Of a DNA stretch of 64,000 nt, positions 1 through 11,001 are shown piece by piece. The notes beneath the pieces are model-generated. The model was not told where the DNA came from. It saw nothing but the letters and a program-made list of their open reading frames with translations, and made no database searches. How positions within the stretch are numbered: position 1 is the first letter of the stretch; each line of letters starts with the position of its first letter. The position numbers and the translations under genes are program-made. The DNA is from Anolis sagrei (Eukaryota > Chordata > Lepidosauria > Squamata > Anolidae), in the NCBI RefSeq assembly GCF_037176765.1, contig NC_090023.1, positions 144,528,866 to 144,592,865 of the forward strand, written 5' to 3'.

Positions 1-92
1 CTGCTGGAGCTAGGTGTGAATGTTTCAACTGACCACCTTCATTAGCATTTGAAGGCCTGCCTGAGCCTGGGAAAATCTTTTGTTGAGAGGTG

Positions 93-485
93 TTAAGATG
101 TGCCTGGTTGTTTCCTCTCTGCTGTTTGCTGTTGTAATTTTAGAGTTTTTTTAAATACTGGTAGCCAGATTTTGTTCATTTTCATGGTCTCTTCCTTTCT
201 GTTGAAATTGTCCACATGCTTGTGGATTTCAATGACTTCTCTGTGTAGTCTGACATGGTGGTTGTTGGAGTGGTCTAGCATTTCTGTGTTCTCAAATAAT
301 ATGCTTTGTCCAGGCTGGTTCATCAGGTGCTCTGCTATGGCTGACTTCTCTGGTTGAAGTAGTCTGCAGTGCCTTTCATGTTCCTTGACGTCAGGAGAAA
401 TGCCTCTAGAACATGGCCCTATAGCCTGAAAAAACCCACAAGAACCTAGTGATTCCAGCCATGAAAGCCTTCGACAATACATGAA
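93..485 (-). mobile_element. Penelope-like element remnant, C-terminal GIY-YIG part
   Basis: The minus frame VKEHERHCRLLQPEKSAIAE, then REVIEIHKHVDNFNRKEE, is the C-terminal part of the Penelope-type endonuclease. It is preceded (385-482) by a widespread squamate leader sequence (minus reading begins tgtattgtcgaaggctt) that I take to be the element's pseudo-LTR. It is a 5'-truncated inactive copy. Confidence 0.65.
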
Positions 486-659
486 CAAGAAGTCAATATT
501 GGACAGGGAAGAGGCCAGATGTTAGCTGAAGGAGCAATCTTTGCTCATCATAGACACTTAAGACTTTATAAGTGAGTATACACCTTCATGGGGCCTAAAT
601 ATCCTAAAGGCACCAGATTTCATCTGATCCTAGAAGATAATTGCATGGGAGACTATCAA

Positions 660-785
660 TGAATGTTAAGTGTTGTAGGTTAGATTTCAGAGAAAGAAAC
701 TGGGAAAACCACATTTTTCTTGCCTAAGAAAACTTTATGGGGTTGTCATAAGTCAATAGGTGACTTGGAGGTACATACACAGACT
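660..785 (+). mobile_element. MIR-like SINE with RTE-type tail, fragment
   Basis: It reads ttcagagaaagaaactggg, then ggttgtcataagtcaatagg, typical of the conserved part and 3' tail of squamate MIR-like SINEs. It is old and diverged. Confidence 0.5.
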
Positions 786-789
786 TTAA

Positions 790-1615
790 CATCTTTATTT
801 TAATTGTTGAACAATTTTATTTTTGTGAAGGAGAAGGGATTTCAGCCCTTTTGGCCAAGAATGAAGCCTCATAAGAGTCAACAAAACACAAGATCTCTTC
901 ATCCAGTTGTTGCTACTGTTAATACCTGACTGTGTTGTATTAGTAGAACTGTGAGGGGAGAACCTACTTCTATCTCTACCTGTTTGTAGACTCAGTCGTG
1001 ACTCAGTAGACTCTGCCAGCAAGTTCAGCAGCAGGCGAGACCTGGAATGTGGGGTGGAATTGCAGTAGTCCATTGAAATTCCATCCTTTTGGTGAAGTGC
1101 TTAATTCCACAGCTCTCTGGGTTCAAATGTGTTTACTAAAGCTGGGTAGTTGGTTCAGATTAGGGAATCAGTTGATGAACCACCCACCCTTATCCCCCTT
1201 CCTGAGTTGGCTGGAATGATCTCCTGGATGGTGTTGGAATGCCCCTGTTGTGGTTATCTATGCTGAGACATCCCAGCATGACCAACCCAGTAGCATGTTA
1301 CTGGGTACACTTTGGACTTTGTCTGCTGTAGTCAGTGGACAAATGTAATTGGGAGTGGAGGAACTGTCTATGATCCCATTGTCACCACCTTCTGAAATTA
1401 GACTTCCTGTGACACAGAACCTCTTTAGAGATGGGAGATGTATTAAAATGATCCACCCAAGAGACTTACAGATCAAGATGAATGTAACATTGCCCTTGTT
1501 TAACCAGTGATTTAACATGTGCATCTTAAGGATGTGGACAGGATTCTTGGAGATATGAGAGCCACCACATATGAGCCAGATCTTTGCCCTTCTTGGCATT
1601 TTAAAAGAGGAACTC
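790..1615. other. No recognisable gene or repeat
   Basis: Short minus-strand ORFs here show no family resemblance. The right part may be decayed 5' CR1 sequence belonging to the element that starts near 1620, but I could not confirm that. Confidence 0.4.
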
Positions 1616-1619
1616 TCTG

Positions 1620-2560
1620 ACTGGGAAAAGGGAATGATTAACGTCTTGCTTAAACAAGATATCGTATCATCTTGCTTGAAGGAAGCTGTAACAAAATCAT
1701 GATTAAATAAAGCCCTCCCTTGATCCCATCATTGTGGATAATTATTGGCTAGTCTGTAACATTCCAATTTTGGGTAATGTTCTGGAGTGTTTGGTGGCTC
1801 CTTTGCTCCAGAGGTTTCTGGATGAGACAGATTGTCTAGTTCCATCTCAATCCAGTTTCAGACCTGGCTATAAGAAGATGGCTTTGGTCACTTTGGTGGC
1901 TGACCTAACCCAAGAGCTAGATGGTGGGGGTGGGGGTGGGGTGGAAGGTGAGTGTGTCCCTGTTGCTTCTGCTGGACTTTCAGTGGCTTTCAATACTACT
2001 GACCATAGTAATCTTAGAATCATAGAGTTGGAAGAGACCTTCTGAGCCATCCACTCCAAACTCCTGCCAAGAAGCAGGAAAATCGCATTCAAAGCACTTT
2101 TTGTGTTGTCTTGCTGGGATGGGACTTGGGGAACTATTTTATATCGACTCTGTTCCTTCCTGGAGGGAAACCCAGAAAGTGGTGCTGGGGGATTTTTGAC
2201 CATTGGCTGTGGGGTCCCTTGGGGCTCTATTCTATCCCTCATACTATTTGCAGTATACATGAAATCACTAGGAGAGGTTATCCAGAGGTTTAGGATTTCG
2301 TGCCATCAGTATACAGATGACCCCCAACCTTATTATTTCTTTCCACATGCCAAGGAATTTGTTTGGTCCTGTATGTGCCAATAACTGATAATGGACCGAA
2401 TCCGGGTGAGCAACTTAATCCAAACAAGATAGAGGTGCTTCTGGTCAATCAAAAAGCATATCACGGAATAGTATTAAATAGAGTTGTCCTTTCTTTGAAG
2501 TCCCCAGCTTGAGTGCACTTCTGGCTTCAACTCTTAGCCTGAAAGCTTATGTTTCAACAG
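1620..2560 (+). mobile_element. CR1-clade LINE, reverse transcriptase fragment
   Basis: It translates to degraded RT: NYWLVCNIPILGNVLE, then FLDETDCLVPSQSSFRPGY, then a palm-like CHQYTDD at about 2305 (usual CHQYADD). The stretch GGGGGGV comes from a poly-G run. It is a decayed copy with frame changes, and another CR1 tail has been inserted at 2012-2100. Confidence 0.85.
2012..2100 (-). mobile_element. CR1 3' tail inserted in another CR1
   Basis: It begins tagaatcatagagttggaag, the complement of a common sauropsid CR1 3' end. It interrupts the RT frame of the plus-strand CR1 and is therefore younger. Confidence 0.7.
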
Positions 2561-3090
2561 TGGCCACAAGAGCATTTGCAGAACTAATGTGGATTAGAGT
2601 TGTCAGCACATTGCCAGACTCACATGGAGAGCCACATTAGATGAACAGCCTGGTGGGTAGCAGATGTGAGACCAAAACCCTTCTCACCAGATGTGTAAAT
2701 AAAACATGGCTGTATAAAGCCATTTATATCGCCATCTCCATGCATACACCCTGCAGTAATCCATGTGTTTAACTGACAAGCTGCAGCCAGTAGTAGTTTC
2801 GGTTTACAAAGAAGACTCCCCACCTCCAAAGTCAAACATCCATACCACAGTATCCTCTTGATGTGTTGGACTATAAATCCCAGAAACCATCAGCTAAGTG
2901 GCAGAAAGACTCTGGGAGTTGTAACCCAAGGCACCTGGAGGGCATCACAGTTACATAGGCTGAGGTGGGCTGAACACTGCAGCACTATAGAAAGTTAACC
3001 AATTAGCATGTTTCAAACTGATCTGAAGTAGACTGATATCCAGGAAGCCTCATGTTTGAATCAACTAGATAGTCTCAAGGTTACTGCTGG
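2560..3090. other. Intergenic; one old MITE-like patch
   Basis: At 2855-2945 there is a weak inverted pairing of the ctacaactcccag type seen in squamate foldback elements. Nothing else was recognised. Confidence 0.3.
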
Positions 3091-3091
3091 A

Positions 3092-3102
3092 ATACACACA
3101 CA

Positions 3103-3142
<40 letters not shown>
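3092..3142. repeat. (CA)n(GA)n microsatellite
   Basis: About 14 CA units run straight into about 11 GA units, followed by a short AAT-rich tract. Confidence 0.95.
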
Positions 3143-3189
3143 ATAATAATAATACAATATAATAATAGTACAACAACAACAGTAAGAAT

Positions 3190-3484
3190 ACAATGCCAGA
3201 AAAGCACAGAGTTATGAAATGCAAAGGCTCTGGCATAAACCAGTACAGGTGGTCCCAGTGGAAACTGGCACACTGGTTGCTGTGCCAAAAGATCTCAGCC
3301 GACATTTGGAAACCATAAACACTGACAAAATCACAATCTTTCAACTGGATCTTGGATCTGCATGCATCATTTGAAAATACATCACACAGTCCTAGTCGCT
3401 TGGGAAGTGTTTGACTTGTGATTTTATGATACAAAACCCAGCATATAGATCTCATTTGGTGTGACATACTGTGTTTTTGTGTCA

Positions 3485-3526
<42 letters not shown>
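3190..3526 (+). mobile_element. R4/Dong-type LINE 3' end with (AAT)n tail
   Basis: The segment from gctctggcataaaccag to the AAT tract (3487-3526) matches the end of the fuller R4 copy at 8826-9548. It is 5' truncated. Confidence 0.75.
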
Positions 3527-3528
3527 GG

Positions 3529-3814
3529 ATTTAAAGATCAAACTGCAAAGACTCTGGTATAAACCAGTAAAGGTAGTCCAAGTGGTGATCGGCACACTGG
3601 GTGCAGTGCCTACCTAAAGACCTTGGCCTGCACTTAAACACAATCGGCGCTGAAAAAAATTACCATCTGCCAGCTGCAAAAGGCCACCTTACTGGGATCT
3701 GCATGCAATATTCGCCGATACAGTCCTAGACACTTGGGAAGTGTCCAACATGTGATCCAATACAACAGCTAGCAGAGTGATCTTGTTTGCTATGGACTCA
3801 TCTTGTTGTGTTTC

Positions 3815-3864
<50 letters not shown>
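3529..3864 (+). mobile_element. Second R4/Dong-type LINE 3' end, directly after the first
   Basis: It begins ggatttaaagatcaaactgc, the point in the R4 frame equal to DLKIEL, and ends in (AAT)n at 3815-3864. It lies immediately behind the first copy's AAT tract. Confidence 0.8.
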
Positions 3865-4060
3865 TCTTTATTTGTACCCTGCCACTATCTCCCCAAAGGG
3901 CGGCTCACAGAAGCATTCCAAGTGCCACATGCAGACAACAATACATAAGCATATGCACAATGACACAAGTACAATCAACTAACAGAACTGTTTCTCTGAA
4001 TGGTATACACAGGCGGGGAGGAGGATCTTGGTTGCAATACCCACACCATGTAAAAAAGAT
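3865..4060 (-). mobile_element. CR1/L2-type LINE 3' end
   Basis: The complement ends in the ...gggtacaaataaagat(ATT)n tail typical of squamate CR1/L2. It shares its trinucleotide tract tail-to-tail with the R4 copy on the left. Confidence 0.65.
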
Positions 4061-4640
4061 TTGCCATGTGGCAGTCATTGTTACAAAAGCAAACAGCAAT
4101 TCGTTTTCGTCATTTTTGTGAACAGCAGTCAATGCAAGATCAGTTGAGCCAAAGGTGGGCCATGTGTCCTTGTCTCAGGGCACAGCATTACTGTCTCCTG
4201 AAAATGATTCAGGTTTGCATCTGCCAATTAAAAACCAGTGGACTGTGAGGTTGTTTTTGCATCAGTTCAGCCAGATGTCATTAAAACATTCACCTTCTCA
4301 CAGCTAAATTTATACCACTGTCAAATTATGCATACCCCCAGTTTTCCTTGTGAGCTTTATTAGGATGATATTTCCTGGCTGGATTGGGTATGTGGGTACA
4401 TTAAGAAAGCTGAGGAGAGCGTATGCTTGTGAGCACATTCAGGAGTTCTAATTATCACTTCATTCAGTGCAGTGATGTCAAAAGGAAATATATAATAACA
4501 GTCTAATTTTAAAGAGTTGTGTTCCTTCCAGCTGCTGTGCTAGAAACCATAGTTTTGGAAAAGTTGACTTCAGCGGGAAGCAGAATTGCTACCTTCCCCC
4601 AACTTCTACTATTCACTTATTCCTTAATCCCTGCTACTAG
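4060..4640. other. No feature recognised
   Basis: AT-rich intergenic sequence without a convincing ORF or repeat family. Confidence 0.4.
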
Positions 4641-5500
4641 CTTCGACAGTCACCAAATGTTCAGTTATGACCAAAGATAATGTACAATTGATATGCCAGA
4701 GCTCAGAAAAGTTACTAGGACTAGGGAGAGAAAAGGGAAAAGAGAAAAAAAATAAGAAAAAAGAAAAGAGTAGGAAAGGGGAGGAAGTGGGAAAATAGGG
4801 GGAAAGGGAGTCTTGGTTTCCCAATCTTCTTCTTCGCGTCATCATCTAAATCAGTTTGTTTCATTTATCCTTTATCGGCTTGCATTTCTAATTGCTGTAA
4901 ATCACTGTCTTCGTCTCCTGTTTTATCTTCATTGATGAATAGTTGTTGACCAGTTTCTCATGTATTCTCCATTTAGTCTTCAAACTGCTTCCAATCAGTT
5001 CTCCTAACTGGTTTTCCCATATAGCCTTTCAAATAAAAAGTCAGTTTATTCATGTCTTTTATTTTCCAGACTTTATTTAGCCATTCTTCTACTGGAGTCA
5101 TTTACTTCGATTTCCATTTTCTAGCGTAGACTATTCTAGCCGTGGTCGTCAAGTATGTGAAAAGGATGTCTTCATGTCTTCCTCTGTAATTTGTTAAAAA
5201 AGAATATTCCGGCTTCATCTGTATTTTGGTATTAACATTTTTTTGAGTTGTTTCTTGAATTGTTTTCCAGAAGCTACTAGCTTTAGGGCAGGTCCACCAT
5301 AGATGGTAGAATGCTCCAACTTGGGCCTTACATTTCCAGCATTTGTTTAAAATATTCTTATACATCAGTCCCAGTTTTTGTGGTGTCATGTACCACCGAT
5401 AGAACATCTTATAACAATTTTCTTTAAGTTCCATAGCATATGTGTATTTTATTTTTTTAATCCAGACCAGCTCCCATTTTTTTGTATTTTGTGGATCTCG
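4640..5500 (-). mobile_element. L1 LINE, 5'-truncated, ORF2 C-terminus
   Basis: The minus frame contains KYTYAMELKENCYKMFYRW, MTPQKLGLMYKN, the Cys motif CWKCKAQVGAFYHLWWTC and LTTTARIVYARKWK. After one in-frame stop it continues MTPVEEWLNKVWK to KQFED. This is the end of an L1 ORF2 followed by a purine-rich 3' UTR. It is inactive. Confidence 0.9.
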
Positions 5501-5599
5501 GGACAGTCTTACTTGGACAACGAGGGATAGCCTAAATAAGCAAGTTCCTTCACAAAAGTACAAGTCCTCAAATCTCCCAGCCTGTGTGGCCAATGGCAG

Positions 5600-6720
5600 T
5601 ATTAGCTAGAGGATTCTGGGACTCTTTGTAAAAAAAATAATAATTTCCAGATCGTGTCATGCTGAGCACTGAGCTTCTTGGTTCTGTTCTCCTGTGCTCC
5701 ACGGACACTGCCTAGCTCTAACCACCTAACATTTTACTGACATTTGTTTAAGGAAATTATTTCCTGGAACACAGTGATTCATAGCATACATTTAATTTGC
5801 AAAGTTTTGGGGAAGGGCAGTTTCCTTTCCCTGCCTCTTTCTTTAGAAAATGACAACATGAAGAATCTTGTACTATGTACGTGTGCATTTGTTCATGTGG
5901 CAACATACAATGAGAGCCAGCATCTGATGCTCATTGACCTGCTAAGTATAGCCCACTGGAATAAAAGTAAGGTGGAGGGGGAAATGTAGCCTGGAGAGAT
6001 TCTTGATCTTGAGTGGAAAGAGGTAGTGGGTTTCTGTCCTCTAGAGTAAAAAAATGGGAGTTCTCATGGTAAACTTGACCACAAAATCTGTAAAAATTCT
6101 TGTAGAGTGGTAAACCAGCATCTGTAAAGCTAAGAAACAACATTGTTGGATGACGTGGATTACAATGTTTTCTTGTGGGTCTTTCAGATGCCAGAAGGCT
6201 TTTTCTTCTGTCTCCCAGTCCTCCTCCTCCCTTTCCCCCCTACTCCGGACTAGCATCTATCCTTTTAGAAATTTTAAAATGTAATTTGTGGCTTTAGTGG
6301 TCTGGCACAAGACTTCTTGTTGCCTCGGGCAAATTCATCCATCTCTGCATGTTTATTGTGTTGTGAGTTGCCTAGAATACCTTTTTAAAAAGTGATATGC
6401 AATTGCTTTCGGACCGACGATCCCTAGAACAACTAAATACATTCTTGATCTCTTCTTTCTATTACTCCTTGAAATAATGTTTGTGGGAATAAAAAAGAAG
6501 AAGTGAAAGGAACTGGTGCATAAGGTGGTTTGAGAGAGGGGCTGAGGAACTGAAGGATTGTGCATATAATCCTTTCAAAATAATCTATATTAGGTGTATA
6601 TTAAAATTTTATGACACAGAAGAGAAGACAAATTCTATTGGATTTACTCGCAAGGTATCTTACTCTTTCTACAAATATAAACATACATTCATTTTATGAT
6701 TATAATTAAATTATAAAGTG
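5600..6720. other. Intergenic, no feature recognised
   Basis: AT-rich, with short ORFs lacking family resemblance. Confidence 0.4.
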
Positions 6721-6729
6721 ATTTATAAA

Positions 6730-7075
6730 CAACTAGCTATTCCCTGCCACACGTTGCTGTGGCCCAGTCTGTGTATATGTGTTTTGTGTGTGTATATGTG
6801 TATATATGTGTGTTTGCATATATATATATATGTGTGTGGGTGTGTGTGTGGGTGTGGGTGTGGGTGTGGTTTTACACATGCACATGCGCTGTAATGTAAT
6901 TTTTTGCTTTTTGGCTTTTTTAATCTCTTCTGCTGTGTTTTTCAGTGTTTTTATGAGTGATGGTCACTTGTTGGACTGATAGGTATATTGTATCCAAATT
7001 TGGTGTCACTTCATCCAGTGTTTTTTGAGTCATATTAATCCCACAAATGAACATTACATTTTTATTTATATAGAT
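6730..7075 (+). repeat. Dispersed repeat, family not assigned (copy 1)
   Basis: It opens ctagctattccctgccacac and closes with tcatattaatcccacaaatg and a tttatttatatagat tail. A (TG/TA)n block occupies 6780-6870. A second copy lies at 33890-34110. The end structure suggests a retroelement tail. Confidence 0.6.
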
Positions 7076-7640
7076 CATAAAGTACATTCTGTTTTTTTAA
7101 TGTCATGTTTTCTCTTTTCTCAATGGTAGAAATTAGCAAGATAAGAAAAGAGTTGGTGGAAAGCAAACCCCATTTTATTTAGACAGGATTTTAGCTATTC
7201 ACTGGTTGCTGTGGAAGAGTCTTTTCATCAAGGAGGAGATGTTGACTGTACTTTTATTCTCGTTGTTTGCTTTGAATGTTTTTAACTTGTATTTAATTGG
7301 TACTGGTTTCCATGTAATAGATTGCTTAATATTTAATGCTATAATATTCTGCCGTGTTTTATCTTAATCTGTTTTGAACTCTCTTGGGGCCCAGATTGGG
7401 GGGAAAATGAAAAGGGGATTGGAATGAAATCAATTAACATCAGCTTTGATTATCGGTTTTTAAAATTCAAAATAGATAAAAATGATATGAATGTTACCCA
7501 TAACGACAAACAAATGGGGATATTTTGAAGTACAAAAACATGTACTGTTGTGGTATATTTGTGGAAATTTAATCTTTTCATTATACCTTTTAATATATCT
7601 ATTTTAATGGTCATGTTTTCTCTATGTATTTTAAGTTGTT

Positions 7641-7641
7641 G

Positions 7642-7693
<52 letters not shown>

Positions 7694-7694
7694 G
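7641..7694. repeat. (TTA)n microsatellite
   Basis: Some 16 TTA units after a short TTG run. Confidence 0.95.
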
Positions 7695-7924
7695 TCCTCC
7701 ACCCAGGAGTATAAGTATTTATTTATCCCTCTTCGTGTGTGAGACCTCTTTCTCTCCTCAACTTGACCCACAAAGGCCCTTGAAGAGAAAGCAGGAGGGT
7801 CACAAATCAATGAGGATGATGCCTAAACCATGTATACAACTTCCCAAAGGAAACAGCAGGATTGTATAGTAAGCATCTCATCTGGGATCATACATCCATC
7901 TGTTTGCTCCTTCTCCCTATGCTT

Positions 7925-8135
7925 TTTGCCTGCAGATCATAAGGCTCTGGGATTCTGGGTGTGAATCCCCACATGGTCATGGAAACTCACTGGGTGACAT
8001 AGGACAGGCCCCACTGTCTCAGCCTCAAGAGAAAAGCATTGACAAACCTCCTTTGAACAAATCTTGTGGAGAAACCCCCTGAAGACTGCTTTTGAAGTTG
8101 TCCTAAGTCTAAAATGACTTCCAAGCATGCTGCAA
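7925..8135 (+). mobile_element. MIR-like SINE
   Basis: It reads gtgtgaatccccacatggtc, then cactgggtgacataggac, then gtctcagcctcaagagaa, the standard landmarks of squamate MIR-like SINEs, ending in a decayed RTE-type tail. Confidence 0.65.
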
Positions 8136-8324
8136 CATCCTGTAACTTGTTAGTCCTAATTAGAGTAGAACAATACAGTCAGTGGGAGTTACCTATGGGG
8201 TGACTCACCATTCAGCAATTGTTTCAATGGGTATACTCTGGTTAGAATTAATCAACAGGATGTCAGCCATAGGACCTCATCACATTAGATAAATTCACCG
8301 TCTTACAACATTTCCTCCATGCAA

Positions 8325-8400
8325 CCGGCATGGAGCCCGCCAGATCTCATCCCACAGTGCACATCTACTTCCTGTGGGGCTCCATGCCAGCTGAGTCAAG
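8325..8400. repeat. Imperfect palindrome, MITE-like
   Basis: ggcatggagcc at about 8337 pairs with ggctccatgcc at about 8379, with further imperfect pairing. The family is unknown. Confidence 0.45.
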
Positions 8401-8635
8401 GAAGCGTGGTGGGAAGGGGAAACGTGAACATGGCGGACTACCCATGTTAAGGTAGAGTATCATGGGGACAATGCAGGATCAAGCTAGAAAGCTACCCTTT
8501 CCGCCATGTGATAGGCAAGTAGGTGGTGTGGGCAATGTGGGGTGTCGGGCAACAGAATTACCTCACTACCAGATTTGCCCAGCTGTTCTATTCTGTGCCC
8601 CACATCAAGGACCTCAGTGTGATGAGGCAGAGTAT

Positions 8636-8756
8636 CTGCTGTGGACTCATCTTGTTGTGTTTCAAACAACAACAACAACAACAACCACAATAATAGTATT
8701 TCTTATTCACCTTTCCTCATGGCTTGTTTAGATGGAGCACTTCAAGTATACAGTTG
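8636..8756 (+). mobile_element. R4 3' tail plus 61 bp unit that recurs at 9549
   Basis: About 55 bases of R4 3' end (gagtatctgctgtggactca and a CAA tract) are followed by a unit running from agtatttcttattc to tatacagtt. The same unit, with one base changed, follows the fuller R4 copy. Confidence 0.6.
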
Positions 8757-8825
8757 CTTTTCATTGATTAAGAAAGATCACATGGATCCATGCTAACACT
8801 GAAAGTGGTATATTATTATTATTTT

Positions 8826-9548
8826 CCAGAATTGAAAAGTCGGTGACAGATCCCAAATGTAGACTCTGCAAGGAAGCGGATGAAACAATAGATCACATTC
8901 TCAGCTGCTGCAAGAAAATCGCGCAGACAGACTACAAACAGAGGCATAAAACTGTTGCTCAGATGATTCATTGGAACTTGTGCCATAAATACCATCTGCC
9001 TGTCAATAAGAACTGGTCGGATCACAAGCCTCAAAAAGTTACAGAAAATGAACACGTCAAATTACTCTGGGACTTCTGAATTCAGACTGACAGAGTTTTG
9101 GAGCACAATATTCCTGACCTGACGATAGTCTTAAAAACCAAAGTATGGATCATCAATGTTGCAATTCCACGTGACAGCAGGATTGAGGAGAAACAACTGG
9201 AAAAGCTGACACGATATGAGGATTTAAAGATCGAATTGCAAAGACTCTGGCACAAGCCAGTCAAGATGGTCTCAGTGGTGATCGGCACACCGGGTGCAGT
9301 GCCTAAAGACCTTGGCCTGCACTTAAACACAATTGGCACTGCCAAAATCACCATCTGCCACCTACAGAAGGCCATCTTACTGGGATCTGCATGTATTATT
9401 TGCTGATACACCACACAATCCTAGACACTTGGGAAGTGTCCGACATGTGATCCAATACAACAGCCAGCAGAGTATCTGCTGTGGACTCATCTTGTTATGT
9501 TTCAAATAATAATAATAATAATAATAATAAAAATAATAATAATAATAG
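8826..9548 (+). mobile_element. R4/Dong-type LINE, C-terminal half with endonuclease
   Basis: The frame reads MTDPKCRLCKEADETIDHIL, a CCHC-type motif, then RHKTVAQMIHW and KLLWDF with a stop. It continues as a REL-type endonuclease core: PDLTIVLKTKVWIINVAIP, then EKLTRYEDLKIELQRLW and VVIGTPGAVPKDLG. The copy is 5' truncated, with TAT repeats before it and (AAT)n (9507-9548) after it. R4-clade elements are known to favour such tracts. Confidence 0.85.
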
Positions 9549-9947
9549 TATTTCTTATTCACCTTTCCTCGTGGCTTGTTTAGATGGAGCACTTCAAGTA
9601 TACAGTTCATAAAGGCCTTCCTTAACCCAAAGAAGATTTAAATCTCATTGCCTTAGGGGTACAACAGAGGGGTATAGTCAAAACTGGTCCAGCTCTTTGC
9701 TTCAAAAAGTTATTTCTCGTTTATTTTTAGTTAGGGCAGACCCAAAACCGGAATTGAAATATGGTAATTTATTTTAGCATGTATGTCATATCTATCCTAT
9801 AGTTTTAAATATGTATCTGTAACAGTATGCAAATCCACATCTTGATCACAATCACCAAACGTCATGCATTACCCAATGGAATCAAAAGTCTGTAGCCAGG
9901 TTTTGAACCAGTCAGTCCATTGACTACTCTGTGTACCCCCCAATCTA

Positions 9948-10363
9948 CAGGCAGTCCTCGAGTTACAAACAAGATAGGCTCTGTTGGTTCTTAAGTTGAA
10001 TGTGTATGTAAGTCCGAACAGGTACATTTTAAAGTCTAACTCCATCTCTGTGTGTGTGTGTTTTGGATGGCAAAGGAAAGGGTTCACACCCCTGTGGTGT
10101 TTGCTTTGCTGTCTGTTCCCGTTCAGAAGAATTCACCTCACTTTCTGTCCCTGTGATATTTAGATTTTTTTAAAAATGTGGCTTGTTGTGGAAATAAGGA
10201 TTGGTGCTAAAGCTTCAGCGGAGACACCTTTCCCCCATAATAACTCTTGTAGGTGTGAATTTCCCTTCAGTGGGGAAGATTTCTCTCACTCTGTGTTGTC
10301 TCACCCCCATTCTTAACTATGAGACATTTGTAAGTCTGATGTCTGTAACTCAGGGACTGACTG
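9948..10363 (+). mobile_element. Tc1/mariner-like MITE (copy 1)
   Basis: TA duplications flank inverted ends CAGGCAGTCCTCGAGTTAC and, on the complement, CAGTCAGTCCCTGAGTTAC. It has no transposase. The same element occurs inverted at 40759-41220. Confidence 0.8.
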
Positions 10364-10369
10364 TACTTT

Positions 10370-11000
10370 AGTATTTCTCTCTCTTTAGAATGTCCATTTA
10401 TGAACCAGTTTTGACCAAATTTGGTATTTAGACTTAGATCAAGCAAGTGAAGAGCAATGGGTCATGATATTTCACAGTCACACTTGATTCCTGGAAAGAA
10501 CTGTTGCATTGAAATAAATGCTTGTTTGATCAAAGATAAAATTAAATGATGAACATGAAGTTCTCCCATTTGGCTATTTTTAGTGAACATGTGGCTCATC
10601 AAACTCTATTGAAACATGTCAGTTGGTTGTCAATGTCCTTGCTTTGAATTGGAAAGCAACTCCAACACCTGCAGTTATTTTGAGTAGGACTTGACGTTAA
10701 TGTGAAAACTGCCTCATCATTCATTGAAATAATTTGGCCCTCTTGATATAATACTTCAGCACGATGGGTGTGTTAAGGCCTTTTCTGCAGCACAGCAGAT
10801 GTTAACGCATGGCAGATGTTGTTCCTATGCACCTTATATCTATACAAGTGGCAGTTGGAGTTTTGGTGAAACAGATCATATTATTAGATAATACCTGTTG
10901 TAAATACACAGAAGATTGTTGTCTGCAATCTTCTGTGTATTTACTAGAGAACAAGACTATTCAATAGGAAAGCAAGCCGGCCAGTTCTTCAAGTACAGAT
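10370..11000. other. Intergenic, with one perfect hairpin
   Basis: Unique-looking AT-rich sequence. The only structure is the 19 bp stem at 10900-10944. Confidence 0.4.
10900..10944. repeat. Perfect 19 bp inverted repeat, 7 nt loop
   Basis: GTAAATACACAGAAGATTG at 10900-10918 is the exact complement of 10926-10944. Pairing stops at both outer ends. Confidence 0.9.
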
Positions 11001-11001
11001 A

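Noticed and set aside
1258-1599. Minus-strand 113 aa ORF
   Set aside because: No recognisable domain; composition like random sequence.
3777-4121. Plus-strand 114 aa ORF with poly-Asn
   Set aside because: The Asn run is the (AAT)n tail of an R4 LINE and the rest is antisense CR1. It is not a gene.
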